Notes: generated by a model not told the origin, from the letters alone. A stretch of DNA of 39,977 nt from Actinomycetota bacterium (GCA_030840805.1 JAVEDU010000060.1:1-39977), one strand, 5' to 3'. Positions 7,390-15,470 are shown, counted from the stretch's first letter. Numbers and translations are program-made.

Positions 7390-8837
7390 CCGTCCTGCCC
7401 CTGCCGGTGTCCCCGGCACCGGCCCCCGCCGCCTCGCGCGGTGGGTCCGCCGGGCGTTCCAGCGGCGGCGGCGACTTCGCCGCGGCGCTCGCTGCCGCCG
7501 GTGACGGCGGCGCCCGCCCCGAGGCCCGCCCCGAGGCCCGGCCCGACGGCCGCCGTGCGGACGACGTCGACTGGGCCGGCGACCCGGTCGCCACCGACGC
7601 CGCCGCGCGTCCCGACGACGGCGCGGAGGCCGGTGCCACCGACCCCGGTGCCGCCGACTCCGTCACCACCGATGCCGCTACCACCGATGCCGGCACCACC
7701 GACGACGGCGTCCCGGCGGAGACCACCGGCGCGCCCGCCGGTGCCCCGGTCGTGCCCCTGACGCCGGTCCTCGGCATCCCGGCCGCCGTGGTCCTCGCGG
7801 CCATGGCCCCGGCGGCGGCCGCCGCCGAGCCGGCGACGGTTCCGGTGGAGACCGCCGGCGCAGCCGCTCCGGTGGCCATCCCGGCCGCGACCCCGGCCGG
7901 CGTCCCGGCCGCGTCCGGACTCCCGGCAGCCGTCCCGGCCGCGTCCGGACTCCCGGCGGCCGTGGCCGCCACGGGCGGGAGCCGTCCCGGCACGCACGCC
8001 GGAGCGCCTGTCCCGGCCGCGCCGGGCACCGCCTCGGCGAACGCCGCGCCCGCGGGTCCGTCCGACGGCGCCGCGACCCCCACCGTGGACGGCCCCACCC
8101 CGGCGCCCGGCACCACGCCGAACGCCGATGCCGGACCGACCGTCCCGCGGCCCGTCGCCGCACCGGTACCCGGGCAGCCCGGCGACGCGGCGCTCGCCGT
8201 GACGATCCCGGTCGCCGACCGTGCCCCGGCCGTGGACGCGGCACCGGTGGCGCCCGCTGCACCCGCCGCGCAGTCCGCCGTGCCCGCGAACGGCGTACCG
8301 GCGAACGCGATGCCCGTGAACACCGTGGCGCCCGCTCCGGCGGCGGCCGCGGCGCAGTCCGCCGCGCCGCTCCCGGGCAGCCCGGCGGCGCTCGCCGCGC
8401 AGGTGGTCACCGGGGTCACGCCGCTCCGGCAGGGCCCGGACGGCACGCACCACCTGACCCTCCGGCTCGACCCGGGCCACCTCGGCCCGGTCACGGTCGT
8501 CGCCGAGGTCAAGAACGGGTCGATCCGGCTGGAGCTCACCGCCGTGGTGCCGGCCGCGCAGGAGGCGCTGCGGCAGGCCGCGGGCGACCTGCGGCGCGAC
8601 CTCGCGGACGCCGGCTTCGGCAGCGCGGCCGTCGACGTCCGCTCCGGTGACGCGGGTGCGCAGAACCCGAACGGCGGGCTCGGCGACCGATCCGACCGGC
8701 GATCGGCTCAAGGTCCGGGCGGTTACGCCGATTCAGGAGGTGGACCGGTGCGCGAACCCCGCGGGGACCGCGCCGCCGACCGCGAGGCGGTCCGGTACCG
8801 GACCGGCGGTGTACGGGCGGTGGACGTCCGGGTGTGA
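7386..8837 (+). CDS. fliK: Flagellar hook-length control protein FliK
   Basis: Exported molecular ruler that measures the hook and switches FlhB specificity. The 483-residue product has a long Pro/Ala/Thr-rich unstructured part (about residues 40-340) with internal repeats, and a C-terminal FliK domain with HLTLRLDPGHLGPVTVVAEV and a helix AQEALRQAAGDLRRDLADAGF (about 355-415). F31-x3-L35 near the start fits the export gate-recognition motif. After the conserved domain comes a hydrophilic tail of about 65 residues whose DNA contains a candidate promoter for flgD. The ATG overlaps the upstream hydrolase stop (ATGA). Confidence 0.9.
   Translation: MTVLPLPVSPAPAPAASRGGSAGRSSGGGDFAAALAAAGDGGARPEARPEARPDGRRADDVDWAGDPVATDAAARPDDGAEAGATDPGAADSVTTDAATTDAGTTDDGVPAETTGAPAGAPVVPLTPVLGIPAAVVLAAMAPAAAAAEPATVPVETAGAAAPVAIPAATPAGVPAASGLPAAVPAASGLPAAVAATGGSRPGTHAGAPVPAAPGTASANAAPAGPSDGAATPTVDGPTPAPGTTPNADAGPTVPRPVAAPVPGQPGDAALAVTIPVADRAPAVDAAPVAPAAPAAQSAVPANGVPANAMPVNTVAPAPAAAAAQSAAPLPGSPAALAAQVVTGVTPLRQGPDGTHHLTLRLDPGHLGPVTVVAEVKNGSIRLELTAVVPAAQEALRQAAGDLRRDLADAGFGSAAVDVRSGDAGAQNPNGGLGDRSDRRSAQGPGGYADSGGGPVREPRGDRAADREAVRYRTGGVRAVDVRV
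7902..7961 (+). repeat. 30-base tandem duplication in fliK
   Basis: Two adjacent 30-base units (7902-7931 and 7932-7961) differ at one base and encode VPAASGLPAA twice in frame. They lie in the low-complexity ruler region of FliK, where length change would be expected to alter hook length. Confidence 0.9.
8707..8732 (+). promoter_or_regulatory. Putative sigma-28-type promoter of flgD-flgE
   Basis: CTCA at 8707-8710 and GCCGAT at 8727-8732 are 16 bases apart. This is the best match among five similar sites in the window and lies inside the 3' end of fliK, downstream of its conserved domain. Transcription would start near 8740, about 145 bases before flgD. An AGGAGG at 8735-8740 and an in-frame GTG at 8748 lie at the start of that leader. 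Confidence 0.6.
8788..8805. repeat. 18-base perfect palindrome near the fliK 3' end
   Basis: Bases 8788-8796 are the exact reverse complement of 8797-8805, centred on GGTACC. It sits in the predicted flgD leader between the candidate promoter and the flgD start, so it could be a leader hairpin or a protein-binding site. In this GC-rich DNA it may also be chance. Confidence 0.4.
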
Positions 8838-8883
8838 AGAACCCGCCGCCGATCACCGTGTAGTGCCGAACAAGGAGTCCCCG

Positions 8884-9318
8884 ATGACCACGCCGATCCA
8901 CACCCCGGTGACCACGCCGATCTCCCAGATCGGCGCCAACACCACCGCCAGCCCGACCCGCAGCGACCAGCTCGACAAGGACACGTTCCTCAAGCTGCTC
9001 GTCGCCCAGCTGAAGTACCAGGACCCGTCGAACCCGGCGGACAGCACGGCGTTCCTGGCGCAGACCGCGCAGTTCACGCAGGTCGAGCGTCTGAACGAAC
9101 TGAAGACCGTGAGCAGCGACCAACTGGTCGCGCAGATGATGCTCTCGGCGAGCGGGATGGTCGGCAAGACCATCACCTTCGCCGGACCGGACGGCAAGGA
9201 CGTCTCCGGTGTCGTCACCTCGGCTCACTTCAACGGCAGCGCCCCGACCCTTCGGGTGGGCGACAAGGATGTCCCGCTGCCGGCGGTCAAGGAAGTCAAG
9301 GCCGCCGCCGCCGGATGA
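8884..9318 (+). CDS. flgD: Flagellar hook cap / hook assembly protein FlgD
   Basis: Scaffold that caps the growing hook and lets FlgE polymerise. The 144-residue product has a short Thr/Pro-rich head and then the conserved FlgD core DKDTFLKLLVAQLKYQDPSNP (about residues 31-51), followed by EFLAQ-type and MLSASGMVGKTI segments. It is short compared with Gram-negative FlgD and seems to lack most of the C-terminal Tudor/FnIII part. AAGGAG at 8872-8877 precedes the ATG. The 46-base gap after fliK and a candidate promoter inside fliK suggest it can be transcribed separately with flgE. Confidence 0.93.
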   Translation: MTTPIHTPVTTPISQIGANTTASPTRSDQLDKDTFLKLLVAQLKYQDPSNPADSTAFLAQTAQFTQVERLNELKTVSSDQLVAQMMLSASGMVGKTITFAGPDGKDVSGVVTSAHFNGSAPTLRVGDKDVPLPAVKEVKAAAAG

Positions 9319-9362
9319 CCCGGCTCGCCCCGTAATCCAGCTCCGAAGGGAAACGTAACCCC

Positions 9363-10541
9363 ATGCTCCGCTCGCTCTTCGCCGGTATCAGCGGCCTCCG
9401 CGCCCACCAGACGATGATGGACGTGACCGGTAACAACATCGCGAACGTCAACACGGCCGGCTACAAGGCCTCGCAGACCGTCTTCCAGGACACCCTCAGC
9501 CAGATGATCCAGGGCGCCGGTGCGCCGCAGGGCAACGCCGGTGGTACCAACCCGGCCCAGGTCGGCCTCGGCGTCCGCGTCGGCGGCATCTTCACGAACT
9601 TCGGTCAGGGCTCGGCCCAGGCGACCGGCCGCAGCACCGACCTGATGATCCAGGGCGACGGGTTCTTCGTGGTCCGCAAGGACGGCCAGGACCTGTACAC
9701 CCGCGCCGGTGCCTTCAACTTCGACAGCCTCGGCCAGCTGGTCAGCCCCGACGGTGCCAAGGTGATGGGCTGGGGCGCCGTGAACGGCGCCATCAACACC
9801 AACGCCGCCGCCGCGCCGCTGTCGCTGCCGGTCGGCACCATGCTGCCCCCCGCCGCGACCGGGAACGTCACCGTCGGCGGGAACCTGCCCGGCGACTCGA
9901 CGTCCACCACCCCGATCACCACGTCGATCACGGTGTACGACGCGCAGGGCAACCCGATCGCGCTGAAGACCTCCTTCCTCAAGACGTCGCCGACGACCTG
10001 GGACGTCACGATGACCGACGGCACCACCACCGTCGGCCCGACCCCGCTGACGTTCAACGCGACCGGCACGGCCCCGACCCCGAGCTCGATGGCCTTCGGT
10101 GCCATCAACGTCGCCCTGAGCGGCATCACCAACTACGCCGGGGTGTCGACCGTCTCCGCGCTGAACCAGGACGGCTCGGCCGTCGGCTCGCTCCAGGCGT
10201 TCAGCATCTCGCCGGACGGCACGCTGGTCGGCGTGTTCTCGAACGGACTCCGGCAGGATCTGGGCCGGATCGCGATGGCGAGCTTCAACAACCCGCCCGG
10301 CCTGGAGAAGGTCGGCAACACGAACTTCCGCGCGACCGTCAACTCCGGCGTGGCGCAGCTCGGCACCGCCGGTGCCGGCGGCCGTGGTGCCCTCGCCGGC
10401 GGTTCGCTCGAGATGTCGAACGTCGACCTCGCGCAGGAGTTCACCAACCTGATCGTGGCCCAGCGTGGCTTCCAGGCGAACTCGAAGGTCATCACGGCCT
10501 CCGACGAGATCCTGCAGGACCTGGTCAACCTCAAGCGCTAG
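9363..10541 (+). CDS. flgE: Flagellar hook protein FlgE
   Basis: Subunit of the hook, the universal joint outside the cell. The 392-residue product begins MLRSLFAGISGLRAHQTMMD, has the rod/hook signature GNNIANVNTAGYKASQ (about residues 22-37), a FlgE D1/D2 region with DLMIQGDGFFVV, and the C-terminal block EFTNLIVAQRGFQANSKVI. Length and both ends fit FlgE and not FlgF/FlgG. A GAAGGGA ribosome site lies just upstream. It is the last gene before a strong hairpin at 10555-10587. Confidence 0.95.
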   Translation: MLRSLFAGISGLRAHQTMMDVTGNNIANVNTAGYKASQTVFQDTLSQMIQGAGAPQGNAGGTNPAQVGLGVRVGGIFTNFGQGSAQATGRSTDLMIQGDGFFVVRKDGQDLYTRAGAFNFDSLGQLVSPDGAKVMGWGAVNGAINTNAAAAPLSLPVGTMLPPAATGNVTVGGNLPGDSTSTTPITTSITVYDAQGNPIALKTSFLKTSPTTWDVTMTDGTTTVGPTPLTFNATGTAPTPSSMAFGAINVALSGITNYAGVSTVSALNQDGSAVGSLQAFSISPDGTLVGVFSNGLRQDLGRIAMASFNNPPGLEKVGNTNFRATVNSGVAQLGTAGAGGRGALAGGSLEMSNVDLAQEFTNLIVAQRGFQANSKVITASDEILQDLVNLKR

Positions 10542-10554
10542 TACCCGCCGGCAC

Positions 10555-10587
10555 CGGCCCCGTACCCCGCTCAGGGGTGCGGGGCCG
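10555..10587 (+). terminator. Terminator hairpin after flgE
   Basis: A 14-pair stem (10555-10568 with 10574-10587, one T-G wobble) closes a five-base loop GCTCA, starting 13 bases past the flgE stop. No T-tract follows. It lies between flgE and the candidate flbD promoter, marking a transcription unit boundary. Confidence 0.75.
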
Positions 10588-10636
10588 CCGTGTGTCCGAC
10601 GCCTCGGCGACCTCGCCCCCCGAATCCCCGCTTCGG

Positions 10637-10662
10637 CTCAGTTCCGGGCCCCGGCGACCGAT
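10637..10662 (+). promoter_or_regulatory. Putative sigma-28-type promoter of flbD-motAB-fliL
   Basis: CTCA at 10637-10640 and ACCGAT at 10657-10662 are 16 bases apart, matching the motif before flgD, fliM and flhA. It lies between the flgE terminator and flbD and would give a leader of about 50 bases. Bases 10588-10636 hold no gene. Confidence 0.55.
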
Positions 10663-10722
10663 GAGGACGGCGTGCCCAACGGACGGGCACGACCCGCAAT
10701 CCAAGGACGGACGGAACTCCAC

Positions 10723-11037
10723 GTGATACTCGTGACGCGCCTGAACGGGGACGGCTTCGCGCTGAACCCCGACCTCATCGAGCGTGCCGACGCCACGCCG
10801 GACACCGTCGTCACGCTGGTCGACGGCACCAAGTACGTCATCGCGGAGTCGGTCCCTGACCTCGTCGAGCTGGTGCGCGACTATCGCGCCTCGGTCATCG
10901 CCGCGGCGGGCGCCCTGGACGACGCGCGCCGCGCCGCGCCGCCCCTGCCGGGCCCGCACGCGGTGGCCCGTGAGCACACGAGCGTCGGCGAGCACCCCGG
11001 CGCGGTGGTGGCCCTGCATTCCCGGAGGGAGCACTGA
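10723..11037 (+). CDS. flbD: Flagellar protein FlbD family
   Basis: Small cytoplasmic protein of unknown biochemical role that is almost always linked to flagellar genes in Gram-positive bacteria. The GTG start gives VILVTRLNGDGFALNPDLIE, followed by PDTVVTLVDGTKYVIAES and a helix VPDLVELVRDYRASVI, which is the whole FlbD domain in the first 65 residues. The remaining 40 residues (Ala/Pro/His-rich) are an extension not needed for the family. The stop overlaps the motA ATG by one base. An AAGGACGG element upstream is a modest ribosome site. Confidence 0.85.
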   Translation: MILVTRLNGDGFALNPDLIERADATPDTVVTLVDGTKYVIAESVPDLVELVRDYRASVIAAAGALDDARRAAPPLPGPHAVAREHTSVGEHPGAVVALHSRREH

Positions 11038-11810
11038 TGGACCTCGCCGTCATCATCGGCGTGGTGATCGCCTTCGGTGCGATCTTCGCGTCCGTGTTCA
11101 TGGAGGGTGGCAGCCCGGTCGTCATCTTCCTGCTGCCGCCGCTGCTCCTCGTGTTCGGTGGCACCATCGGTGCCGCCATCGCCGGTGGCACGATGCAGGA
11201 CGCCAAGGGACTCGGTGGCCTGCTCAAGAAGGCCTTCACCGCGAAGATCACCCCGCCGGACGAGGCCGTGGCCACGCTCGTGTCGCTCGCCGAGCGCGCC
11301 CGCAAGGAGGGCCTGCTGGCCCTGGAGGATGCGGTCAAGGACGTCAACGACCCCTTCCTCAAGCAGGGGCTGGGGCTGGCCATCGACGGCACCGACCCGG
11401 ACGAGGTCCGGGGCATCCTGGAGTCGCAGGTCGACGCGAAGCGGGCCGTCGACAAGGCCGGCGCGAAGATCTTCGGTGACATGGGCGGCTACTCGCCGAC
11501 CATCGGCATCATCGGCACGGTGTTCGGCCTGATCCACGTGCTCGAGAACCTCTCCAAGCCGGCCGAGCTGGGTCACCTCATCGCCGCCGCGTTCATCGCC
11601 ACCCTCTGGGGCGTCATGTCGGCGAACGTGCTGTTCCTGCCGCTCGCGGCCCGCCTCAAGCGCATCTCCGACCTCGAGATCGGCCACATGGAGGTCGTGA
11701 TCGAGGGCGTGGCCGCCATCCAGGCCGGCGCGAACCCGCGGGTCGTCGCCCAGCGGCTGTCCAGCCTCCTGCCGCCGAAGCCGCCAGAGGCCGCGAAGAA
11801 GGCTGCCTGA
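11037..11810 (+). CDS. motA: Flagellar motor stator protein MotA
   Basis: Proton-channel stator subunit in the inner membrane, partner of MotB. The 257-residue product has four membrane segments (two near the N-terminus, two at about residues 150-205), the cytoplasmic loop with the charged stretch ERARKEGLLALED that contacts FliG, and the conserved SPTIGIIGTVFGLIHVL segment with the functional proline. GGAGGGA at 11024-11030 is its ribosome site. It overlaps flbD by one base and motB by one base. Confidence 0.96.
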   Translation: MDLAVIIGVVIAFGAIFASVFMEGGSPVVIFLLPPLLLVFGGTIGAAIAGGTMQDAKGLGGLLKKAFTAKITPPDEAVATLVSLAERARKEGLLALEDAVKDVNDPFLKQGLGLAIDGTDPDEVRGILESQVDAKRAVDKAGAKIFGDMGGYSPTIGIIGTVFGLIHVLENLSKPAELGHLIAAAFIATLWGVMSANVLFLPLAARLKRISDLEIGHMEVVIEGVAAIQAGANPRVVAQRLSSLLPPKPPEAAKKAA

Positions 11811-12682
11811 TGAGCGGCAGGCGACCTCGGAAGCACTTCGAGGAGGAGCACGTCAACCACGAGCGGTGGATGGTCAGCTACGCCGACATGCTGACCCTGC
11901 TCATGGTGCTCTTCATCGTGCTGTTCGCGATCAGCCAGGTCGACCAGAAGAAGTTCAACGCGCTGAAGAACGGCCTCGCCGGCGGGTTCGGCGCGCCCAC
12001 CGTCACGACCGGCGGTACCGGACCGGTGAGCGACGTGGGGGAGGCCCCCGGCTCGCTGTCGGTCGGCCCGCCGCAGAACCTCATCCCGCCGCAGGCGAGC
12101 GACCCCAAGGTCGACGCGGCCGTGCGGGCCGCCGACCGCGCCCGGCAGCAGCAGCTCACCAAGGCCGCCGAGCAGGAGGCGAACAACCTCATCAAGGTGC
12201 GCGAGAAGATGCGTGCCGCGCTGAAGAAGCAGGGCCTGCAGGACAGCGTGAAGTTCGAGATCAACGAGCGCGGGCTGGTGGTGTCGATCGTCACGGACAA
12301 GGTCATCTTCGACGGCGACAGCGCCGTCCTGCGCCGGGACGGGCTCCGCGTGCTCCACGCCGTGGGCCCGGCGCTGCGCAGCACGGGCAACGGGATCATC
12401 GTCGAGGGCCACACCAACCACCTCGGGGTCGCGAACCCGCAGTACCCGACGCTGTGGGAGCTCTCCGTGGCCCGGGCCGCCCGGGTGGTGCGCCACCTGA
12501 TCTCCGAGGGCATCGACCCGAAGCGACTGGAGGCGGCGGGGTTCGGCAAGGAGCGCCCCCGCTTCGCGCGCTCCGATCGCCGCGCGATCACCCAGAACCG
12601 CCGCGTCGAGGTCGTCGTCCTCTCCGCGCTCCCCACCGAGGCGAAGGCGCTGCTACCCGTGGTCGCCAACGCCCGCCGCTGA
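11810..12682 (+). CDS. motB: Flagellar motor stator protein MotB
   Basis: Stator subunit that anchors MotA to peptidoglycan and carries the proton-binding aspartate. The 290-residue product has a short cytoplasmic N-terminus, one membrane helix starting at SYADMLTLLMVLFIVL with Asp26 as the expected proton acceptor, a low-complexity plug/linker, and an OmpA-like peptidoglycan-binding domain (about residues 165-275) with VEGHTNH and NRRVEVVVL. The start overlaps the motA stop. The tail after about residue 275 is not conserved. Confidence 0.96.
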   Translation: MSGRRPRKHFEEEHVNHERWMVSYADMLTLLMVLFIVLFAISQVDQKKFNALKNGLAGGFGAPTVTTGGTGPVSDVGEAPGSLSVGPPQNLIPPQASDPKVDAAVRAADRARQQQLTKAAEQEANNLIKVREKMRAALKKQGLQDSVKFEINERGLVVSIVTDKVIFDGDSAVLRRDGLRVLHAVGPALRSTGNGIIVEGHTNHLGVANPQYPTLWELSVARAARVVRHLISEGIDPKRLEAAGFGKERPRFARSDRRAITQNRRVEVVVLSALPTEAKALLPVVANARR

Positions 12683-12709
12683 CCCGAGACCCAACGGAGT
12701 ACACGCATC

Positions 12710-13156
12710 ATGGCCAAGAAGGACACGAAGCTGGCGGCCGCGCCCGACGGCGACGCCAAGCCCAAGAAGCCGAAGAAGAAGCTCGTCCTCATCGCCGCCC
12801 TCGTGCTGGTGCTCGCCGGCGGCGGCGGCGGGTACTGGTTCTTCGTCCGGGACAGCGCCCCGGCCGCGCCGGTCGAGGGCGTCGTCGTGCCGCTGGACCC
12901 GATCAACATCAACCTCGCCGGGGGCCACTACCTGAAGGTCGGCCTGGCGCTCCAGGCCATCGAGGGCGCCTCCCACGAGCCGGACGGCTCCAAGGCGCTG
13001 GACCTCATGATCTCCGAGCTCAGTCACCGCACGGTCGCCGAGCTGTCCTCGAACGCCACCCGGGAGAAGGTCAAGGAGGAGCTGCTCAAGAAGATCGAGA
13101 AGGAGTACCACCACGACGTGATGGACGTGTACTTCACCGAGTTCGTCATGCAATGA
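12710..13156 (+). CDS. fliL: Flagellar basal-body-associated protein FliL
   Basis: Single-pass membrane protein that surrounds and supports the stator. The 148-residue product has a Lys-rich cytoplasmic head, one membrane helix (about residues 24-46), and a periplasm-side domain with LDPININLAGGHYLKVGLALQ and EELLKKIEKEY, as in FliL. A CGGAG element lies 10 bases before the ATG. It is the last gene before the fliM promoter region. Confidence 0.92.
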   Translation: MAKKDTKLAAAPDGDAKPKKPKKKLVLIAALVLVLAGGGGGYWFFVRDSAPAAPVEGVVVPLDPININLAGGHYLKVGLALQAIEGASHEPDGSKALDLMISELSHRTVAELSSNATREKVKEELLKKIEKEYHHDVMDVYFTEFVMQ

Positions 13157-13223
13157 CCGACTAGCCCCACCCGCAGTCGGGTATGCGGTCGCCCGGAATG
13201 AGCCGTTCGGGTGAGCCCGCGGG

Positions 13224-13250
13224 CTCAAGCCTTCGCCCAAAACGGGCGAT
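13224..13250 (+). promoter_or_regulatory. Putative sigma-28-type promoter of fliM unit
   Basis: CTCA at 13224-13227 and GGCGAT at 13245-13250 are 17 bases apart. The CTCA box is the right end of a perfect 16-base palindrome (13212-13227), and the second box lies in the right arm of a hairpin (13233-13249, TCGCCC/GGGCGA). A 13-base sequence shared with the flgB upstream region is at 13202-13214. The start would fall at about 13258-13260, so fliM may be leaderless. Confidence 0.5.
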
Positions 13251-13259
13251 GTTCACGGT

Positions 13260-14222
13260 GTGACAGTCCCCCAGCCGTCCACCAGCACCTCGGCGCGCCC
13301 CGCGCGCGGCCGGCCCAACCGCCGCGGAAAGAGCAGCGGCCCTCAGCCGTACGACTTCCGCCGCCCGACCAAGCTCTCCCGCGAGCACGTCCGCACGCTG
13401 CAGATCGCGTACGAGACGTTCGCCCGGCAGTACGCCACGCTGCTGACCACCTCGCTCCGGGTGGTCAGCCACGTCGGCCTCGTCTCCGTCGAGCAGCTGA
13501 CGTACGACGAGTACGTCAGCGCGCTGGAGAACCCCACGGTGATGGCCACCTTCACCGCGGAGCCGCTTCCCGGGGTCGGCATCATGGAGCTCTCGCTGCC
13601 GACCGCGATGACCTTCGTGGACCACCTCCTCGGCGGCCCCGGCTCGACCGACCAGCCGGGCCGCGCGATGACCGACATCGAGTCGATGCTGGTCCGCGGC
13701 ATCCTCGACCGGGCGCTCGCCGAGTTCCGGTACGCGTTCGAGTCGCTCGTCGCGTGCACGCCGAAGCTCGGGGCGGTCGAGTACAACCCGCAGTTCCTGC
13801 AGGTCGCCGCGCCCAGCGACACGGTGGTCGTGGCCTCCTTCGAGATGCGCGTCGGCGTGACCGAGTGCCTCGCCACCCTGTGCATCCCGTTCAACTCGCT
13901 GCTCCCGCGACTGCAGACCGCGGTCGGCCGCGGCCCGCTCTCGGCCCAGCAGCGACTCGCCCGCGACGTCGCGGCCCGGCAGATGGCGGACGCGCTCGAG
14001 GGTGCGCCGCTCGACGTGGCGGTCCGCTTCACGTCCACCACCGTCCGCTCCGAGGAGATCATGGGGCTCGCCGTCGGCGACGTCATCCCGCTCCGCCACA
14101 GCTCGGCCAAGCCGCTGGCCATCACGGCCGGGGACGTCGAGTTCGCCCATGCAGTACCCGGTAGCCACGGCAAGCGCCTGGCCTGCCTCGTCGTCGACGC
14201 TCCCCAGGAGGACCCCGCATGA
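13260..14222 (+). CDS. fliM: Flagellar motor switch protein FliM
   Basis: C-ring protein linking FliG and FliN. The 320-residue product has an Arg/Ser/Pro-rich first 35 residues, a CheC-like middle domain with the FliG-binding LLGGPG motif (about residue 125), and a C-terminal SpoA domain with [11 protein letters not shown]. The canonical N-terminal CheY-binding peptide (LSQxEIDALL) is absent. No ribosome site precedes the GTG and a promoter-like box ends 10 bases before it, so leaderless translation is likely. The stop overlaps the fliN start (ATGA). Confidence 0.92.
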   Translation: MTVPQPSTSTSARPARGRPNRRGKSSGPQPYDFRRPTKLSREHVRTLQIAYETFARQYATLLTTSLRVVSHVGLVSVEQLTYDEYVSALENPTVMATFTAEPLPGVGIMELSLPTAMTFVDHLLGGPGSTDQPGRAMTDIESMLVRGILDRALAEFRYAFESLVACTPKLGAVEYNPQFLQVAAPSDTVVVASFEMRVGVTECLATLCIPFNSLLPRLQTAVGRGPLSAQQRLARDVAARQMADALEGAPLDVAVRFTSTTVRSEEIMGLAVGDVIPLRHSSAKPLAITAGDVEFAHAVPGSHGKRLACLVVDAPQEDPA

Positions 14223-15001
14223 CCGCCGCTGCCCCCACCGCCGACCAGGCTCTCATCGAGGCAGCGACGCGCGGTGCCGCCGCGGCGGCCGCCCTGCTGC
14301 CCTCCTCCTCCCCGCTCGACCCCGGTCCGGTCACCACGGACCTGACCGCGATCGACCTGCCCGACGTCGAGGCCCGCGCGGTCTGCGCCCGGTTCACCGG
14401 CGGCTTCCGCGGCGAGGTGGCCGTGATCGTCGGCAGTGACCTCGTCGAGGCCCTGCGCACCAGCCCGCTCGGTGAGCTGGACCTCGCCCAGGCCATCCAG
14501 CCGGCCCTCCAGGCCGCCGCCGAGGGTCTCGGCGCGATCGCGGTCGACCCCGGCCAGGCGCTCGACGCGCTCCTCGCCGTCGAGACGATCGGCCGGACCG
14601 GCTCGGCCGTCGCGGTCCCGCTGTACACCGGTGACGGTACCGACCGGACGGTCGGCGCGGTGGTGCTCCTCGGCATCGCGCCCGCCGCCGCCGCCGCCCC
14701 CACGGTCAGCCCGGCGGTACGCCGGAACGGCCTCGACCTCCTCCGGGACGTCGAGATGGAGGTCACGGTCGAGCTGGGCCGGACCCGGATGGCCATCCGT
14801 GAGCTGCTCGCCCTGGCGCCCGGCGCCGTGGTCGAGCTCGACCGGGCCGCCGGCAGTCCCGCCGATCTGCTGGTCAACGGCCGGCTGATCGCGCGCGGCG
14901 AGGTCGTCGTCGTCGACGAGGACTTCGGCGTCCGCATCACCGAGATCGTCGGCTCGCACGGCGAGACCGACGGCAACTCCGCCGCCGACACCGGCCGGTA
15001 G
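14219..15001 (+). CDS. fliN: Flagellar motor switch protein FliN with extra N-terminal domain
   Basis: C-ring subunit at the cytoplasmic base. The C-terminal 80 residues form the SpoA domain: [18 protein letters not shown], then [11 protein letters not shown] and [27 protein letters not shown]. The first 155 residues form a separate domain that resembles a degenerate FliY/CheC-like module in position and secondary-structure pattern, but I do not see the E-x2-N phosphatase motif. At 260 residues it is much longer than plain FliN. It overlaps fliM by four bases. Confidence 0.88.
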   Translation: MTAAAPTADQALIEAATRGAAAAAALLPSSSPLDPGPVTTDLTAIDLPDVEARAVCARFTGGFRGEVAVIVGSDLVEALRTSPLGELDLAQAIQPALQAAAEGLGAIAVDPGQALDALLAVETIGRTGSAVAVPLYTGDGTDRTVGAVVLLGIAPAAAAAPTVSPAVRRNGLDLLRDVEMEVTVELGRTRMAIRELLALAPGAVVELDRAAGSPADLLVNGRLIARGEVVVVDEDFGVRITEIVGSHGETDGNSAADTGR

Positions 15002-15011
15002 GGCAGCCGAC

Positions 15012-15470
15012 ATGGACATGCTCGGTTTCGCGGCACGCATCACGCTGTCGCTCGCCGCGGTACTGGGCCTGATGTGGCTGCTCGCGCGGATGGCACGCAA
15101 GCCACTGAAGGCCCGGGCGGCCGGAGCGGTCGCGGTGCTGGCCCGCCAGCAGCTCTCCCGCAACGCGTCCGTCGCGGTCGTCCGCATCGCCGACCGCGCG
15201 CTCGTCATCGGCGTGACCGAGGCCCAGGTGTCGCTCCTCGCGGAGACGGACCTGGCGGCGATCACCGAGGCGCTCGCGCAGCCCGAGGCGATCAGCCGGA
15301 CACCCGTCGACCTCACCGACGGGTCCGGGGACGCGGCCCCGGCCGCCGCCGTGACCGTCACCGACCTCGACTCCCGTCGCGGTGGTGCGCTGGCGGGCTC
15401 CGCCCTCTCGGCCGCCACCTGGAAGCAGGCCGTCGACATCCTGCGCGAACGAACGGCACGGCGGACGTGA
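15012..15470 (+). CDS. fliO: Flagellar biosynthesis protein FliO
   Basis: Membrane chaperone for assembly of the FliP-containing export gate. The 152-residue product has a single N-terminal membrane helix (about residues 5-27, RITLSLAAVLGLMWLL) followed by a FliO-type small beta domain with QQLSRNASVAVVRIADRALVIG. The family is weakly conserved; position directly before fliP supports the call. The stop overlaps the fliP GTG (GTGA). Confidence 0.87.
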   Translation: MDMLGFAARITLSLAAVLGLMWLLARMARKPLKARAAGAVAVLARQQLSRNASVAVVRIADRALVIGVTEAQVSLLAETDLAAITEALAQPEAISRTPVDLTDGSGDAAPAAAVTVTDLDSRRGGALAGSALSAATWKQAVDILRERTARRT

